Of a stretch of 64,000 nt of DNA, positions 10,087 through 20,615 are shown piece after piece. The notes beneath the pieces were generated by a model. The model searched no databases. It worked only from the letters and a program-made list of their open reading frames with translations, and had not been told where the DNA came from. The DNA is taken from NCBI GenBank assembly GCA_963575745.1, contig CAUYUJ010018325.1:40001-104000 (forward strand), written 5' to 3'. This stretch comes from Prorocentrum cordatum (lineage: Eukaryota > Sar > Dinophyceae > Prorocentrales > Prorocentraceae). Numbering within the stretch: the stretch's first letter is position 1; the number at the start of each line of letters is the position of its first letter. Made by a program: the position numbers and the translations under genes.

Positions 10087-11938
10087 CCACGACAGCACAG
10101 TCGGGGAGAGCAACGGGTCAGGAAACGCCGCACGGGACATTAAATCCCTGTTCCCCGACATCTCCCCGCCAGAGGGGCCCGCCCTACCAACCCACTCCAC
10201 CTCCAGGCTCACAGGAAAGGAATCGGTCAGTGCCATACGCTCCTTGGTCAAGTACCTGTTAGAATGGAACCCCACCATTTGCGAGCAATGGGCGGAGTAC
10301 GTGGTGCAATACGGCGATGGAATAACAGGCGATAAGACCGACGAAGGCAACAACTGCCGCCCCCCCAGCACCCCATGGGGCGGCCAGCGGGCCGCGGCGG
10401 CACGAGTGGTTCACCACCTAACGAGAGCCAACGGGATGTATGAGGCCATGTGGTGCAGGTACGCTGCCGACCTAACTGAAAAGCGAGGCGGGTGTCCCCT
10501 CCGCCAGCGGCTCAGCACCCTATTGACATGTCTCATGGGGATGGACCCCACTGCCCTCGCCGACGGAACCATCAGAGTGCTCGCCAACCGAGACCCGCTC
10601 GAGATAGGCACGGGCTCCGCAACAGCAGCCGAATCTCCAGCGGCAACCTGGCTGAACAGAACAGGCGAGGCAGCAGACGCCCCCCCAGCAGACAGCCGCG
10701 GCCCAGAGCGGGATGCTGCTCCAGGCCGCCCCCCCAGAGCAGACCCCCACGCCACGGGAGCCGACGGGGCCGACGATCCTCCTGCGGAAGGACTAGGCCC
10801 CTCCAACCAGACAGGCAAAACCGACGGCGAAGCGGAGGCCCCCGACTGGGACGAGGACACGACAAGCGAGTCAGACACAGCCAAAGGCACGAGCCCGGCT
10901 GTTAGCCCGACACCAGTGGCGGACCAAGGCGAGGAGGAGGACCCCTCTGACCCCCTGAACGTCTTTGAGAACACGCCCACTAGGTCCAATTCCTGGACCC
11001 CGTACTCACAGACCGTCGATCGAGCTGCCACCCGGGAGGTTAGGAGGGCGACAGACAGCCCAGAGAGGGCAAGCAGCTCAACCTGGGACATCATGGGTGC
11101 CAGGGACGACCGCACCCTCAGCCGCGCGGCAGGGGGCAAGGGGCGCCACCGGCCTGCGTCGGAAGACACCAAGGACGGGGAAGGACGTGCCGCCAAGTCA
11201 CCATGGGGCAACCCCTCGCGAACGGAGATCCACGAGGCGCCCTGGAGAGACGTCAGGATCGCACAGCCAGGCCGCGAAGACCCGAACGACCCCATGGGAG
11301 GCGTTCCCATGCACATGTGCACCGTAGCAACTGCAGACGTGGAAAGAGACGAACCAGTGCAGGACAATGTTATGCGCCTACAAAAGACGCTGGGAGGAGC
11401 GTTCAATGGCGCATGGGCCGCATGGGTCAAGCGGGCTGCCCTGAGACAGGAGCTCAGCGGAAGCCAGAAGAGCAACCCCAAACTGAACACGGTCCAGACG
11501 TGCGCTGAATTACTCGAGGCTTGGAGCGACGCAGGGCAAGATGCCTGCAAGATGGACAGTGAACTGGGGCTCAACGTCAACTGGACAGCAGTCAGGGACA
11601 AGCACATGAAAATCATGCGCCGCGATTCCCGTGCACACGCTCAGCGCGACTGCGACAGCAACAACAGGCCCGCCCCATGGACAGCTGAGGGCAGAGCGGC
11701 CGCTGCCGCGGCCACAGGACCGCTGGGCCGGTGCCATCGGTACAGCCACCCCCGGCCAGTGGCAGGACTTGCAGGATTGGAGCTCGTGGGATCGGCACGA
11801 AGCCCCATGGGCGGACTCGGATTGGAAGGGAAATGGCAAGCGGTACTCCCCCAGGGGGGGCGACCGGTACACGGACAAGCGCGCCCGCTGGTGGGCAAGG
11901 GACGACTCCTACACCCAGGGCTGACGGTGCCGGGCTGA
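10087..11938 (+). CDS. Second region of the helicase/CxxC element
   Basis: Open from just after the C-run in another frame. It reads from SADHDSTVG through DIKSLFPDI (aligned with AIKNMFPDI of copy 2) to a TGA at 11936-11938. It has an N-terminal helical part, an acidic Pro/Asp-rich linker (10640-11050) and a C-terminal helical part near 11340-11610 aligning with copy 2 at about 39490-39730. The last stretch reads better in the frame ending at 11924 (Trp/Asp/Arg-rich, WDRHEAPWADSDWKGNGK), so another frame change near 11700-11720 is likely. No domain recognised. Its order after the helicase suggests one long polyprotein. Confidence 0.5.
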
Positions 11939-12842
11939 CCCGCCTCAGCACCTCTGGCGCTCCTGGCCAACGAATTCTGCCCTTCCCTACCCGCTCCCCA
12001 TAAAGGGGCCAGTTTCACCTCGCCGCGCCCGGCTCAGGCCGCAATGCCTAGGGGCAACCTCTGCTGGGGCGCAGGTTACCCTGCATCTCACCCACGGCGC
12101 AGCATAGCTAGACAGCCCAAGCTGGACAAGTGGACCGACCCCCTTTTTTCGGGCCCAGCGGGGGGGGGGCCCATCTCCCGACATCTCGCCCCCCTGAAAC
12201 GACAGGGGGCCCGCCCGCAGGACAGACAGGTCCCGGGCTCATCCACTTTGCTGTCCGACGACGACAGCCACCCATCCGCTGGCGGCGGGGGGGCGGCCGC
12301 GGGCACCCCCCCCCCACGCGCCAGCGGATCGACCTGTTCAGGTCGCAGTTTTGGCAATATCGACTCTAGCGGCGATCAGCTGCGATCCCCGAGGACCAAC
12401 TTTCAAGGGCCCACCCATCTTTCACGGACCTGAGCGGCGATCAGCTGCGACCCCCTGGACCAACCACTTCTCCCATCCCAAGTGTGAGAGGACCTGAACA
12501 AGGGGAGAGGCCGCTTTCCCCTCGCCTCCCACTGCTGGAGTCAGACGGGTGCACCCCGGTCGTGGCTACGGGGGCCACCGACGTTCCGGCAGACGTTGTG
12601 GGTGGCGCCCCCCTCCCAGGGCCACCCTCGCCCATCGCTGTTTGGGGCTGGTTTCCCCCCCTTGCGGCGGCGCGGTGCGGCCCTGGGGGGCCGCGTGGCT
12701 CACGGTGGCGGGCTCGGGGCCCCGGTGGCATGCGCCTGCGGCGGGCGTGGCCGGACCGGCGTCTGGCTCTCCTGCTTCTCACTGCGCAGCCCCCCCGGCA
12801 CACCGCTTTGCGACTACACCGCATCGCCCGTGCCAACGCCGC
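11939..12842. other. Spacer between the long ORF and the small ORF of copy 1
   Basis: GC-rich sequence with homopolymer runs of C and G and a duplicated GCGGCGATCAGCTGCGA motif (12370 and 12434). No convincing coding frame; treated as untranslated element sequence. Confidence 0.35.
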
Positions 12843-13055
12843 ATGCCCCGCGAGGTATTGCTCAACGTGTGCTCTTGGAGACCCTCTGATCGGGTCCGGC
12901 TCGCCTCGCGGTACCTCCACTCCAGTGCGCTCCATCTCTACCTCTTCGCCGGCGATGCTCATACCACGCCAGCGGGCCCCCCCGCTCCCAGTGGCCGCAC
13001 CGTGGCGGCGCGCGCTGGATGGGTCACAGTCGCACGGTACCCCCCGACGCTGTGA
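12843..13055 (+). CDS. Small F-box-like ORF of copy 1
   Basis: ATG at 12843 opens a 70-residue frame starting MPREVLLNVCSWRPSDRVRL. This resembles the start of an F-box (Leu-Pro-x-Glu-x-Leu, then a Leu/Arg-rich helix ending in Ala-Ser-Arg-Tyr-Leu). A small ORF with a similar pattern occupies the same relative place in copy 2 (40111-40413), so two diverged copies support a real third gene. F-box proteins recruit substrates to SCF ubiquitin ligases; that role is an inference from a short motif. The reading could be coincidental. Confidence 0.3.
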   Translation: MPREVLLNVCSWRPSDRVRLASRYLHSSALHLYLFAGDAHTTPAGPPAPSGRTVAARAGWVTVARYPPTL

Positions 13056-13485
13056 TGTGGTCTAAGTGGGACTGGCCAGTGTGCTGAGTGGTTCAGCCTT
13101 CAGCGTCAGGCACAGCCCGTCAGGCCCACCCTCAGCCCCTCAGTGCGCTGCACCACGGTCCGCGACTGCTCAGCCGGCTTGGCTTACGCAGGTCGTCCGT
13201 TCGGAGTCTGGCGCAACATCGGCGACTCACCCTTGTGGCCACCCCATCTTCGCCTTGCACAGTGACCTGCCCACTGAGGTCCGCGGGTCCTGCGCGGGTC
13301 CTGCGCTGGCCACTTGAATTCTGGTCATTTTGTCCAGTGCGCGTGTCCGAGCTTGCAGTACGTCAGCCAGTTCAGCGTCACCCAGCCTGCAGCTGCCGTC
13401 TGAGGGGGCCGGCCGACGCTCCTGTCCTAGCCAATTAGCCTCGCCCGTGGCCCAGACGTTGCCTTCGCCGCCTGACCCTTGTCTC

Positions 13486-14330
13486 GCGGCCGCGACCAAA
13501 AAAATATCCCCACCAGCTCCCCCCGCGCATTCAGCCGCTGCTGGATGAGTGGGCCGGCCGGCTCGCGGCGCGTTTAGCTGTTAATTATGCCGTTGTCGTG
13601 ACCCGTAGCGCTTCTGACTCCGCTAGCGCCTTCGCTGGTGGACGCGACAAAAAAAATACCCCCACCAGCGCCAGCCAGCCCCCCGCCGCCGCTGCCCCAG
13701 CTGCTGCTTTTGTGAGCTGGTCCGGCCGGCTCGTGCTGCGCCCAGCAGCTAATTAGGTTTGCCCGTCGGCCCGGACTCCCTGTTCGCCGCCTGCCCTGTG
13801 CTACTCGGCCGCGACCAAAAAAATATCCCCACCATCGGGGTGTCAGGCGTGGCCTACAGCCTACATGCTCGACTTCCTGCTCACCTGGGGTTCGCCGTCT
13901 GTGCTTCTCCGTCTGGCTCGGGGTGCTCATGAGCGGCACCGCTAGGTACCCGCATTTCGGCCACCCTGGGTCTTCTCCCGCGCCATTTTGGCTGCGTTTC
14001 CTGCGTCGACACGGTGGTGTTCTTGTCCATGCGGTCCACCCCCATCCGTCCTTGGCTCCGCGCCCTTTCGTCGTCCTCCTTGCTCCGGGGCGCTTCCAGT
14101 GCTTCCTGTTCAATAAGTCTGCGACCGGGCCTTCTTGCTCTCCGTCTTCGGCACGCTCTTCGGTATGTGCTCGCAGGCTGGGTGGTACTGCTGTGCCGTC
14201 TTCCGCTTGCTGCCGCTCTTCACTGTTTTTCTCTTCGCTACGGGCGCGGCCCGCCCTAGCACGCTCAGCGTTCGACTCGTCTTCCCGCGCCAGCGGACCA
14301 AAACATTATTTCCACCAGCCCATCCATACA
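13486..14330. repeat. Tandem CGCGACC-A7-TATCCCCACCAG units in the 3' tail of copy 1
   Basis: The motif recurs at 13486-13517, 13640-13671, 13806-13834 and, degraded, 14288-14315. The first three are about 155-165 bp apart, each followed by GCTGCTG and a GGCCGGCCGGCTCG motif with TTAATTA-like sequence. A related GGGCCGGCCAGCTTGCGGCG segment occurs upstream of the coding part of copy 2 at about 36240-36270. No coding function. Confidence 0.55.
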
Positions 14331-14810
14331 CGATCGGAGGCTTTCTTGAGGCCTCTTGGAGGCCATCGTGAGCCATGTTCGACTAGAGGCCGTCGGAGGC
14401 TATCCTGAGCCATGCTCAGCTACCTTGGACCGTCTTGTGGCCTCTTGAAGGTATGTCGAAGGCTAACTATCTTAAGCCATGCTCGACCTCTTGGGGCCAC
14501 CTTGGGGGTATGAGGAGGCAGAGGAGGAGGACGAGGAGGAGGAGGAGAAGGAGGAGGAAGAGGAGGAAGAAGAGGTCGAGGGAGAGGAGAAAGAGCAGGA
14601 AAAAAGAGACGGAGGAGGAGGAGGAGGGAGAAGAAAATCATGATAATGAGGAGGAAGAGGATGAGGAGGAGCAGGAGGAGGAGGAATGCGGCACGAAGGA
14701 GATGAGGAAGAAGAGGAGGAGAAGGAGGAGGAGGAGGGAGGAGGGAAGAGGCAGGGAAGGAGGAGGGAAGAAACGGACGATGACAAGGAGAATGGGAAGT
14801 CGGGCTTTGG
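14331..14810. repeat. Short CTTGGGG block followed by a (GGA)n tract
   Basis: 14340-14500 holds imperfect TTGAGGCCTCTTGGAGGCC units. 14510-14790 is an impure (GGA)n purine tract giving Glu/Arg/Lys-rich frames on + and Ser/Leu-rich frames on -. Confidence 0.75.
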
Positions 14811-15224
14811 AGGTATTTTGTTGTGAGAGGTTCTTCAAGGACGACGAGGGACACCACCTTAGCAGGGGCTCTCTTAGGGCCCCCGTGGGGCTCTTGGGGC
14901 TCATCTTGGGCGTTTTGGGGACCTTTGGGGGCTCCTTGGAGGGAGGGGTCTGGGAGGCCTCTTGGGGCCATCTTGGCCTCCCTCAGTCAAAAAAACGGGA
15001 GGGGGAGGAAATTCAAGTCCCCCCCGGGAGGCTCAAACGTTGCGTCTTTAGGCCCTCTCGGGGCGCTGTTGGGCGCTCGTGGGACTGTCTTGAGTCTTCC
15101 TTGCGAAAGCCCGAAAGAAAATCATGTCAGTTTGCCTGTTGGGGCCCTCTTGGTCTGCTCTTGAGGACCCCTTCGAGCGTCTTGGAAGCCGCTTGGGCTG
15201 CCAGGAGGCCATCTCTGGCGTCTT
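14811..15224. repeat. CTTGGGGCC-type repeat block
   Basis: Imperfect repeats with Leu-Gly-Trp frames. It includes a short A-run-flanked AAACGGGAGGGGGAGG segment at about 14990. No gene. Confidence 0.6.
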
Positions 15225-15762
15225 GGACCGATTGTTCGGCGATTCGGGGCCCTCTTGGACCGTCTTGGGGGCCTCTTGGGCTGTCAGGGCCTTCTTGGGC
15301 CCCAGGACCTCCTAGGGGAATGGCATTCTGATCCGTGAATTCCAGGACCCCCCCCCAAGGATGACCCCCCCGGGATGGGACCTACGACCGCGGCTACAGC
15401 AGCTACGAAGCCCGGCCCCCCCCCCGGGTGAAGGGATCAAAGGGAAGGGGCTTCCCTTCGACTCAACCACGACGTTGCTCAATTTCGCTTGGGTTTCGTT
15501 TTGGCTGGCTCGCTTGAGGAGAAGGGCCCAGCGAAATGGGGTGAGCGGCGACGGATCCAGGGAAAGGGGGGGCCAAACGCGATGCCGCCGACGACGACGA
15601 CAAGGACGGCGACGACGACGAGGAGGACGACGACGACGAGGACTACGACGAGGACTGCGACTACGACTACGACTACGACGATGTCGACGTCGACGTCGAC
15701 GTCGACGACGTCGAGTCAAACAGAACAACGTCGTCCACATGCCGACAGGGTCGGCGGATTTG
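15225..15762. repeat. Composite repeat module D, copy 1
   Basis: The block order is GGACCGATTGTTCGGCGATT, CTTGGGG units, a GGTGAAGGGATCAAAGG/CCCTTCGACTCAACCACGA segment, a GGGCCCAG segment, a (GAC)n tract and GCCGACAGGG-CGGCGGATTT. The same order recurs at 19437-19788, so these are two diverged copies of one repeat. Confidence 0.65.
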
Positions 15763-15769
15763 CCTGCCA

Positions 15770-16095
15770 GTGATTGGTCAGTGGGTGGGTGGGGATAATT
15801 GGCTGGCCGTTGTGGGCCACGGGATGAGGATATCTGTCAGGCAGTTGTTGGTCAGGTGGTGAGGACATCTGGCTGGCAGTTGCGGGCCAAGAGGTGAGGA
15901 TGTTTTTGCTGGCAGTTTTATGCCAGGGAGTGATGAGGATATGTGGCTAGAAGTTTTGGTCCAAGGGGTGAGGATATCTGGCTGGCTGTTGTGGGCCAGG
16001 GTGTGAGGACATCAGGCATCGGGCTGGCAGCTTTGGACCCAGGGCTGAGGATATCTGGCTGACAGTTGTGGCCCAGGGGTTGAGCTTATAAGGTT
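15770..16095. repeat. 35-bp minisatellite, array 2
   Basis: About eight degenerate GAGGATATCTGGCTGGCAGT-type units, the same family as 5220-5558, placed directly after module D. Confidence 0.75.
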
Positions 16096-16139
16096 GACAG
16101 TTTGAGGGCCCTTCCTGCGGGGAAGATGCGCGTCTGCTG

Positions 16140-17030
16140 GGCGCGTAGTTGTATGTATGTTTGTGTATGCGTGTGTACACACCTACATAGATACATGCCA
16201 GCATACATACACGCATGTATAAGTGCATACACACAAACAGAAACACTGACACACATACATGCAGACATACAGACATGGATACACGCATACATGCATGCAT
16301 GACTGCATATATACATGCATGCATACATGCGCATACACATACATAAAGTCATGCATGCATGCGTACATGCATACATGTATACACCTATCCATACATACGC
16401 ACATCCATACACCCACGTACACATACATGAAAATGCATGCATACACATACACATATTCACACAACTATGCATACATACATACATACATACATACATACAC
16501 ACACACATACATACATACATGCATACACACATACATACATACATACATACATACATGCATACATACATACATACATACATACATACACACAAACATGCAT
16601 ACATACATACACACATGCATGCATACATACATACATACACACATACATACACACATACATACATACATACATACATGCACGCATGCATGCATGCATGCAT
16701 GCATGCATACATACATACATGCATACACACATATACGTACCTACATGCATACACATACATACAAACATACATGCATATGTGCATGCATACATCCATACAT
16801 ACATACATAAACTCAGCCACACCAATATGCAGGTATACGTACGCACATCCAGACTTACACACGTATTTACTTTCCTACTTCATACTCACGTATATGCATA
16901 TACACATATTACCTACTCACACCTTGACATCCTTATATGCTTACATAATTGCATTCATACACGTACCTGTCCATAGACCCATGCGTACATACATCCAGGC
17001 AGACATAACTACATACATACACGCTCGCCT
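16140..17030. repeat. (CATA)n-rich tetranucleotide region
   Basis: Long runs of CATA/CATG/CACA tetramers with the purest stretch at 16460-16720. All His/Ile/Tyr or Cys/Met/Tyr frames here are repeat artefacts. Confidence 0.9.
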
Positions 17031-17502
17031 CTTGGCGTGATAATGGTTGCGGGCCAACGTGGGGGCTGCCCCTTGATTTGCGATTTCTGTCGCCATGCCA
17101 CTCACTGTTCTGCTCCTGTCCTGGCCGACGCTGGTGCAGTTTCCGTCGGGGGGAGTTCCGGGTGGAACGTGCATGGAGGATGAGGACAGGATGAGGAGGA
17201 TGGGGGGAGGGGACGAGGAGGGGGAGGGCGAGGGTGAGGAGCAGGAGAGGACGAGGAGGGAGAGGACGAGGATGAGGCGAAGGGGGGTGCGTTTTCGCCT
17301 CCGTTCGTTCAGGGTGCGGTGGCCGCGATGATCGCAGCTGGGCGCTCTGAGCCAGGCTCGGGCTAGGCGGGCGCGGCCCCGAGGCCAGGCTTAGGGCCGA
17401 CGTCGCGCTCAGGGTGCCTATCAAGCTAGAGCTGCCGCGGTTCAAAACAGAGGCTCACCTTCGTGTTGGGGACGGCACCTCCCCGGCTGCCCCGCGGACG
17501 AC
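17031..17502. other. Non-coding spacer
   Basis: Contains a short (GAGGA)n-like purine run at about 17175-17285. No gene recognised. Confidence 0.4.
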
Positions 17503-17714
17503 GGTCGGGAACTTTTGATTAGCGTGTCGCTCAGCCAGTTTGGCCCACGACGCTTCGGCGCGACACGCCATCCACGTCTCCCTTTCCACGCGCCAACGTT
17601 CCGAGCCTCTCCGAGCCTCCCGCCCCGTGGAGAGGAGCGACACGCCACCCGCTCGCAGGGCACAGCGAGTCACTTGGGCCGCTGCCGCGACACGCCATGC
17701 AAGTATTCCCGACC
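17503..17714. mobile_element. MITE-like element family A, copy 2
   Basis: 212 bp, starting GGTCGGGAACTTTTGATTAG and ending with its inverted counterpart (TIR about 27 bp, allowing some mismatches). It matches the copy at 1701-1913 in length, ends and internal GCGTGTCG/CGACACGC motifs. No ORF. Confidence 0.6.
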
Positions 17715-17934
17715 ATAGGGCCAGGGCCCGCGGGCGCGGGCGTGACCAGCGGAGGAGCAGCCTTCCTGCGGGCTCGCGAGCGAGGCGAAGTAAGGCGGGG
17801 TGCCCAGCCTCATCCCACGATGGAGGCCCGAAAGGGCAGCCAGGCATGTAGCTCGTGTGTCGGGCCCCAGTATCACTGGGGGGAGAGGGTACCCAGTTTG
17901 GCGAGCTTTCTGTTCGACTGGACCGGGGGGAGGG

Positions 17935-17941
17935 GTGTAAG

Positions 17942-17975
<34 letters not shown>

Positions 17976-17985
17976 AGAGAGAGAC

Positions 17986-18084
<99 letters not shown>

Positions 18085-18086
18085 GG
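17935..18086. repeat. (GA)n then (GACA)n microsatellite
   Basis: 17939-18000 is mostly GA with GAGACA; 18001-18086 is pure GACA. Confidence 0.95.
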
Positions 18087-18299
18087 GGGTGATCATATAC
18101 GTGTAAATACAGATGTAAAGAAGACCGCATCGGCGCTTCGCGCCATGCACCTTGGCCTTTCGAATTTCGGATTCAAGCGGGAAGAACAGAGAGAGAGATG
18201 GATAGAGAGAGAAGAGCAATAATACGATGTTCGTGCTCCAGTGCTCAATATCGTCGTTATCGTCCTGTTGTTCCGCTTTCATTTCCGCACATGGTTGAT

Positions 18300-18700
18300 G
18301 TATATTTATATATGTATGTACATACACACGTGTATACATACACACATACATACATACATCCATACATACATACATACATGCATGCATGCATACATACATA
18401 CATACATGCATACATACATACATACATCTATACATTCATACATACACACATACATACATACATACATGCATGCATGCATGCATGCATGCATACATACATA
18501 CATACATACATACATACATACATACATACACACACATACATACATACATACATACATACATACATACATACATACATACATACATACATACATACATACA
18601 TACATACATTCATACATTCATTCATACATACATACATACATACATACATACACACATACGCGTATGTGCATGTATGTATATGCATATCTGCGTGTGTGTG
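18300..18700. repeat. (CATA)n microsatellite ending in (GT)n
   Basis: CATA tetramers with CATG interruptions from about 18310 to 18655, followed by a (GT)n run at 18690-18711. Confidence 0.95.
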
Positions 18701-18779
18701 TGTGTGTGTGTGGTTGCTCGTTCTCGCATTTCCCTGCGAAGCCTCTCACGTCCTCCTCGATGTGTTCTGTTTCGGGGTT

Positions 18780-19436
18780 TTCTCCTGGCAGGGTCTCCCT
18801 GGGGCCTCACGGAAGCTTCTTGGGGGCATCTTGGGGGATTGTGGAGGTCCCCTGGGCTCCCTTGGGGGGCCTTTGGGGGCTGCTTGGGACCACCTCGCTG
18901 CCGACCACGGCCTCCCTCCATGACGGGGTAACGATTCGGAGTGCCTTTGGGGGACCTGTCGGGGCCATCTTGGACCGTCATGGATCCGAGGCAGGAATTT
19001 ATGCATGATCACCGCCTGGAGGATCCATCTTCGGGGCAGTTCGGGGCCTCTTGGGAGTCACCTGGGGGCCTCTCAGGAGCCTCTTCGGGGCCTCGTAGGC
19101 CTTCCCGGGTACCCCTTGAGGCCTCTTGGGGGCCCCCAGGAGCCTCCTGGGAGCTCTTGAGCCGTCTTGGAGGCCTCTTGGGCCGTCTTGGGGCCCTCTT
19201 CGGTCGTTTTGGAGCCCGCTTGGAGACAGCTTGGGCCGTCTTGGGGCGATTTTGGGGGTGTCTCTTTGGCCGCCTTGGAGCGTCAGGAAACCGGACCGAC
19301 AAGGCGAGAACGCTCAAATCGGTCAACGACTAACGGAAATATTGCCTCTTGGGGCTCTATTGGGAGTGCTTTTGGAGGCCGCTTTTGGGGCGTCTTGGAG
19401 GCCTCTTGGGCCGTCTGGAGGCTATCTTGGGTGTCT
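18780..19436. repeat. CTTGGGGCC-type repeat block
   Basis: Imperfect GGGGCCTCTTGGGGCCGTCT units. At about 19270-19310 it shares the AGCGTCAGGAAACCG plus AAGGCGAGAACGC motif with 6058-6091. No coding content. Confidence 0.65.
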
Positions 19437-19788
19437 CGAACCGATCGTTCGGCGATTCGGGGCCCTGTTGAGCGGTCTTGGGGGCCTCTTGGGGCACTCT
19501 TGGCCAGTCTTGGGGCCTTCGTCGGTTCCGGGACCCCGTGGGGGCATTGCATTCTGACCCGGGACCATTCCACGCCCCCCTTGGGACGTCCCCCCCGGCG
19601 GTGAAGTGATCAAAGGAAAGGAGGTTCCCTTCAACTCAACTACGACCTTGTTCAATTTCGCTTTGGCTGGCGCGCTTGCGGAGGAGGGCCCAGGGAAGGG
19701 GGGGGGTGCGGCGACGGCGGCGGCGACGACGACGTCGACGAGTCGAACCAAGCAGCGTCTCGCACACGCCGACAGGGACGGCGGATTT
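19437..19788. repeat. Composite repeat module D, copy 2
   Basis: Same block order as 15225-15762 but shorter, with a smaller (GAC/GGC) tract. It ends in the shared GCCGACAGGGACGGCGGATT. Confidence 0.65.
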
Positions 19789-20615
19789 CTTTCGACTGAT
19801 CTTCTGAGCAGATGCTCTGAAGGGCTGCGTCCTCGGCCGCCGGCTCCCCAGGCTGAGCCCCCCTGGGGCTATCTCAGAACCGCCTCGGAACTGACCTGTG
19901 TTGTTTCGAGGCATTTGTGGGACTCGGCCTCTGGGGCAACACGTGCTATGACTGCAGCGGGAAAAGATTACTGACACCCTATGTTTTGTTTTTGCAGCGG
20001 TTCATGCTGTAATAAACCAGGGTTTCTGATCAAGCAGGTTTTGCCGAGTGGCTTCTCCTGTGTTTAGTGTAGAAAACGGTGGGTGCGTCGGCGCTTGTCA
20101 GAGGCGCCCCCCCAGGGTTCTTCGGGGTTGCCCCGTTGCCCAGTTGGCCAGCGTTCCTCGGGGTTGCCCGGGGCGCCCTGTTTCGCAACGCAAAGCAATA
20201 CCATGCAATACCAAGCAACGGTTCCAAGCAACGATGCCAAGCAATGCCGAGCAACGCCAAGCAATGCAATGTCAAGCAACGCCAAGCAATGCCAAACAAC
20301 GCAAAGCAATAGCAGCGCGAAGCAAAGCCAAGCGACGCAACGCCACGTAATGCCAAGTGATGCCAAGCAGCGATTCCGAGCAACGCCAAGCAACGCGAAG
20401 CAATGTTCTGCATTGCGTTGCAGCGCGCTGATCAGAGCCGCCCTGAATTGCTTCGGACTGATTGGGATCGCGCCAGGTGTGCGCTACCATTGGCTGCGCA
20501 GACCGATCAGGCAGACCGCTGGACCTCGGCAGGGGGGCTCAAGCCAGTGCCCGACCCTGCGCAGCACCCACCCGCGCACGCTCCACCGCTGCCGCCGCTC
20601 GACCCTTTTGCGAAC
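19789..20615. repeat. Spacer with AAGCAAYGCC minisatellite
   Basis: From about 20185 to 20410 a 10-11 bp unit (AAGCAAYGCC) recurs more than fifteen times with drift. The rest has no recognised gene. It lies directly upstream of the candidate gene at 20616. Confidence 0.7.

Larger units (their letters stand above)
6151..14330 (+). mobile_element. Candidate helicase/CxxC element, copy 1 (5'-truncated)
   Basis: A multi-kilobase unit holding, in order, a UPF1-like helicase, a CxxC-rich region, a second region, a short F-box-like ORF and a repetitive 3' tail. A diverged second copy at about 35970-41800 keeps the same order from the CxxC region onwards, so the whole block behaves as a repeated element. 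Its left edge joins a CTTGGGG repeat at about 6150 and the first helicase residues follow almost at once, suggesting 5' truncation. It has no recognisable reverse transcriptase, transposase or recombinase, and no terminal repeats were proven. An intronless multicopy host gene is the main alternative. Confidence 0.45.

Noticed and set aside
14435-15331. 298-codon Glu/Arg-rich frame
   Set aside because: It is a (GGA)n tract continued into CTTGGGG repeats; no ordinary coding sequence.
16259-17040. His/Ile/Tyr-rich and Cys/Met/Tyr-rich frames, also at 18200-19010
   Set aside because: Translations of (CATA)n microsatellites on both strands and several frames.
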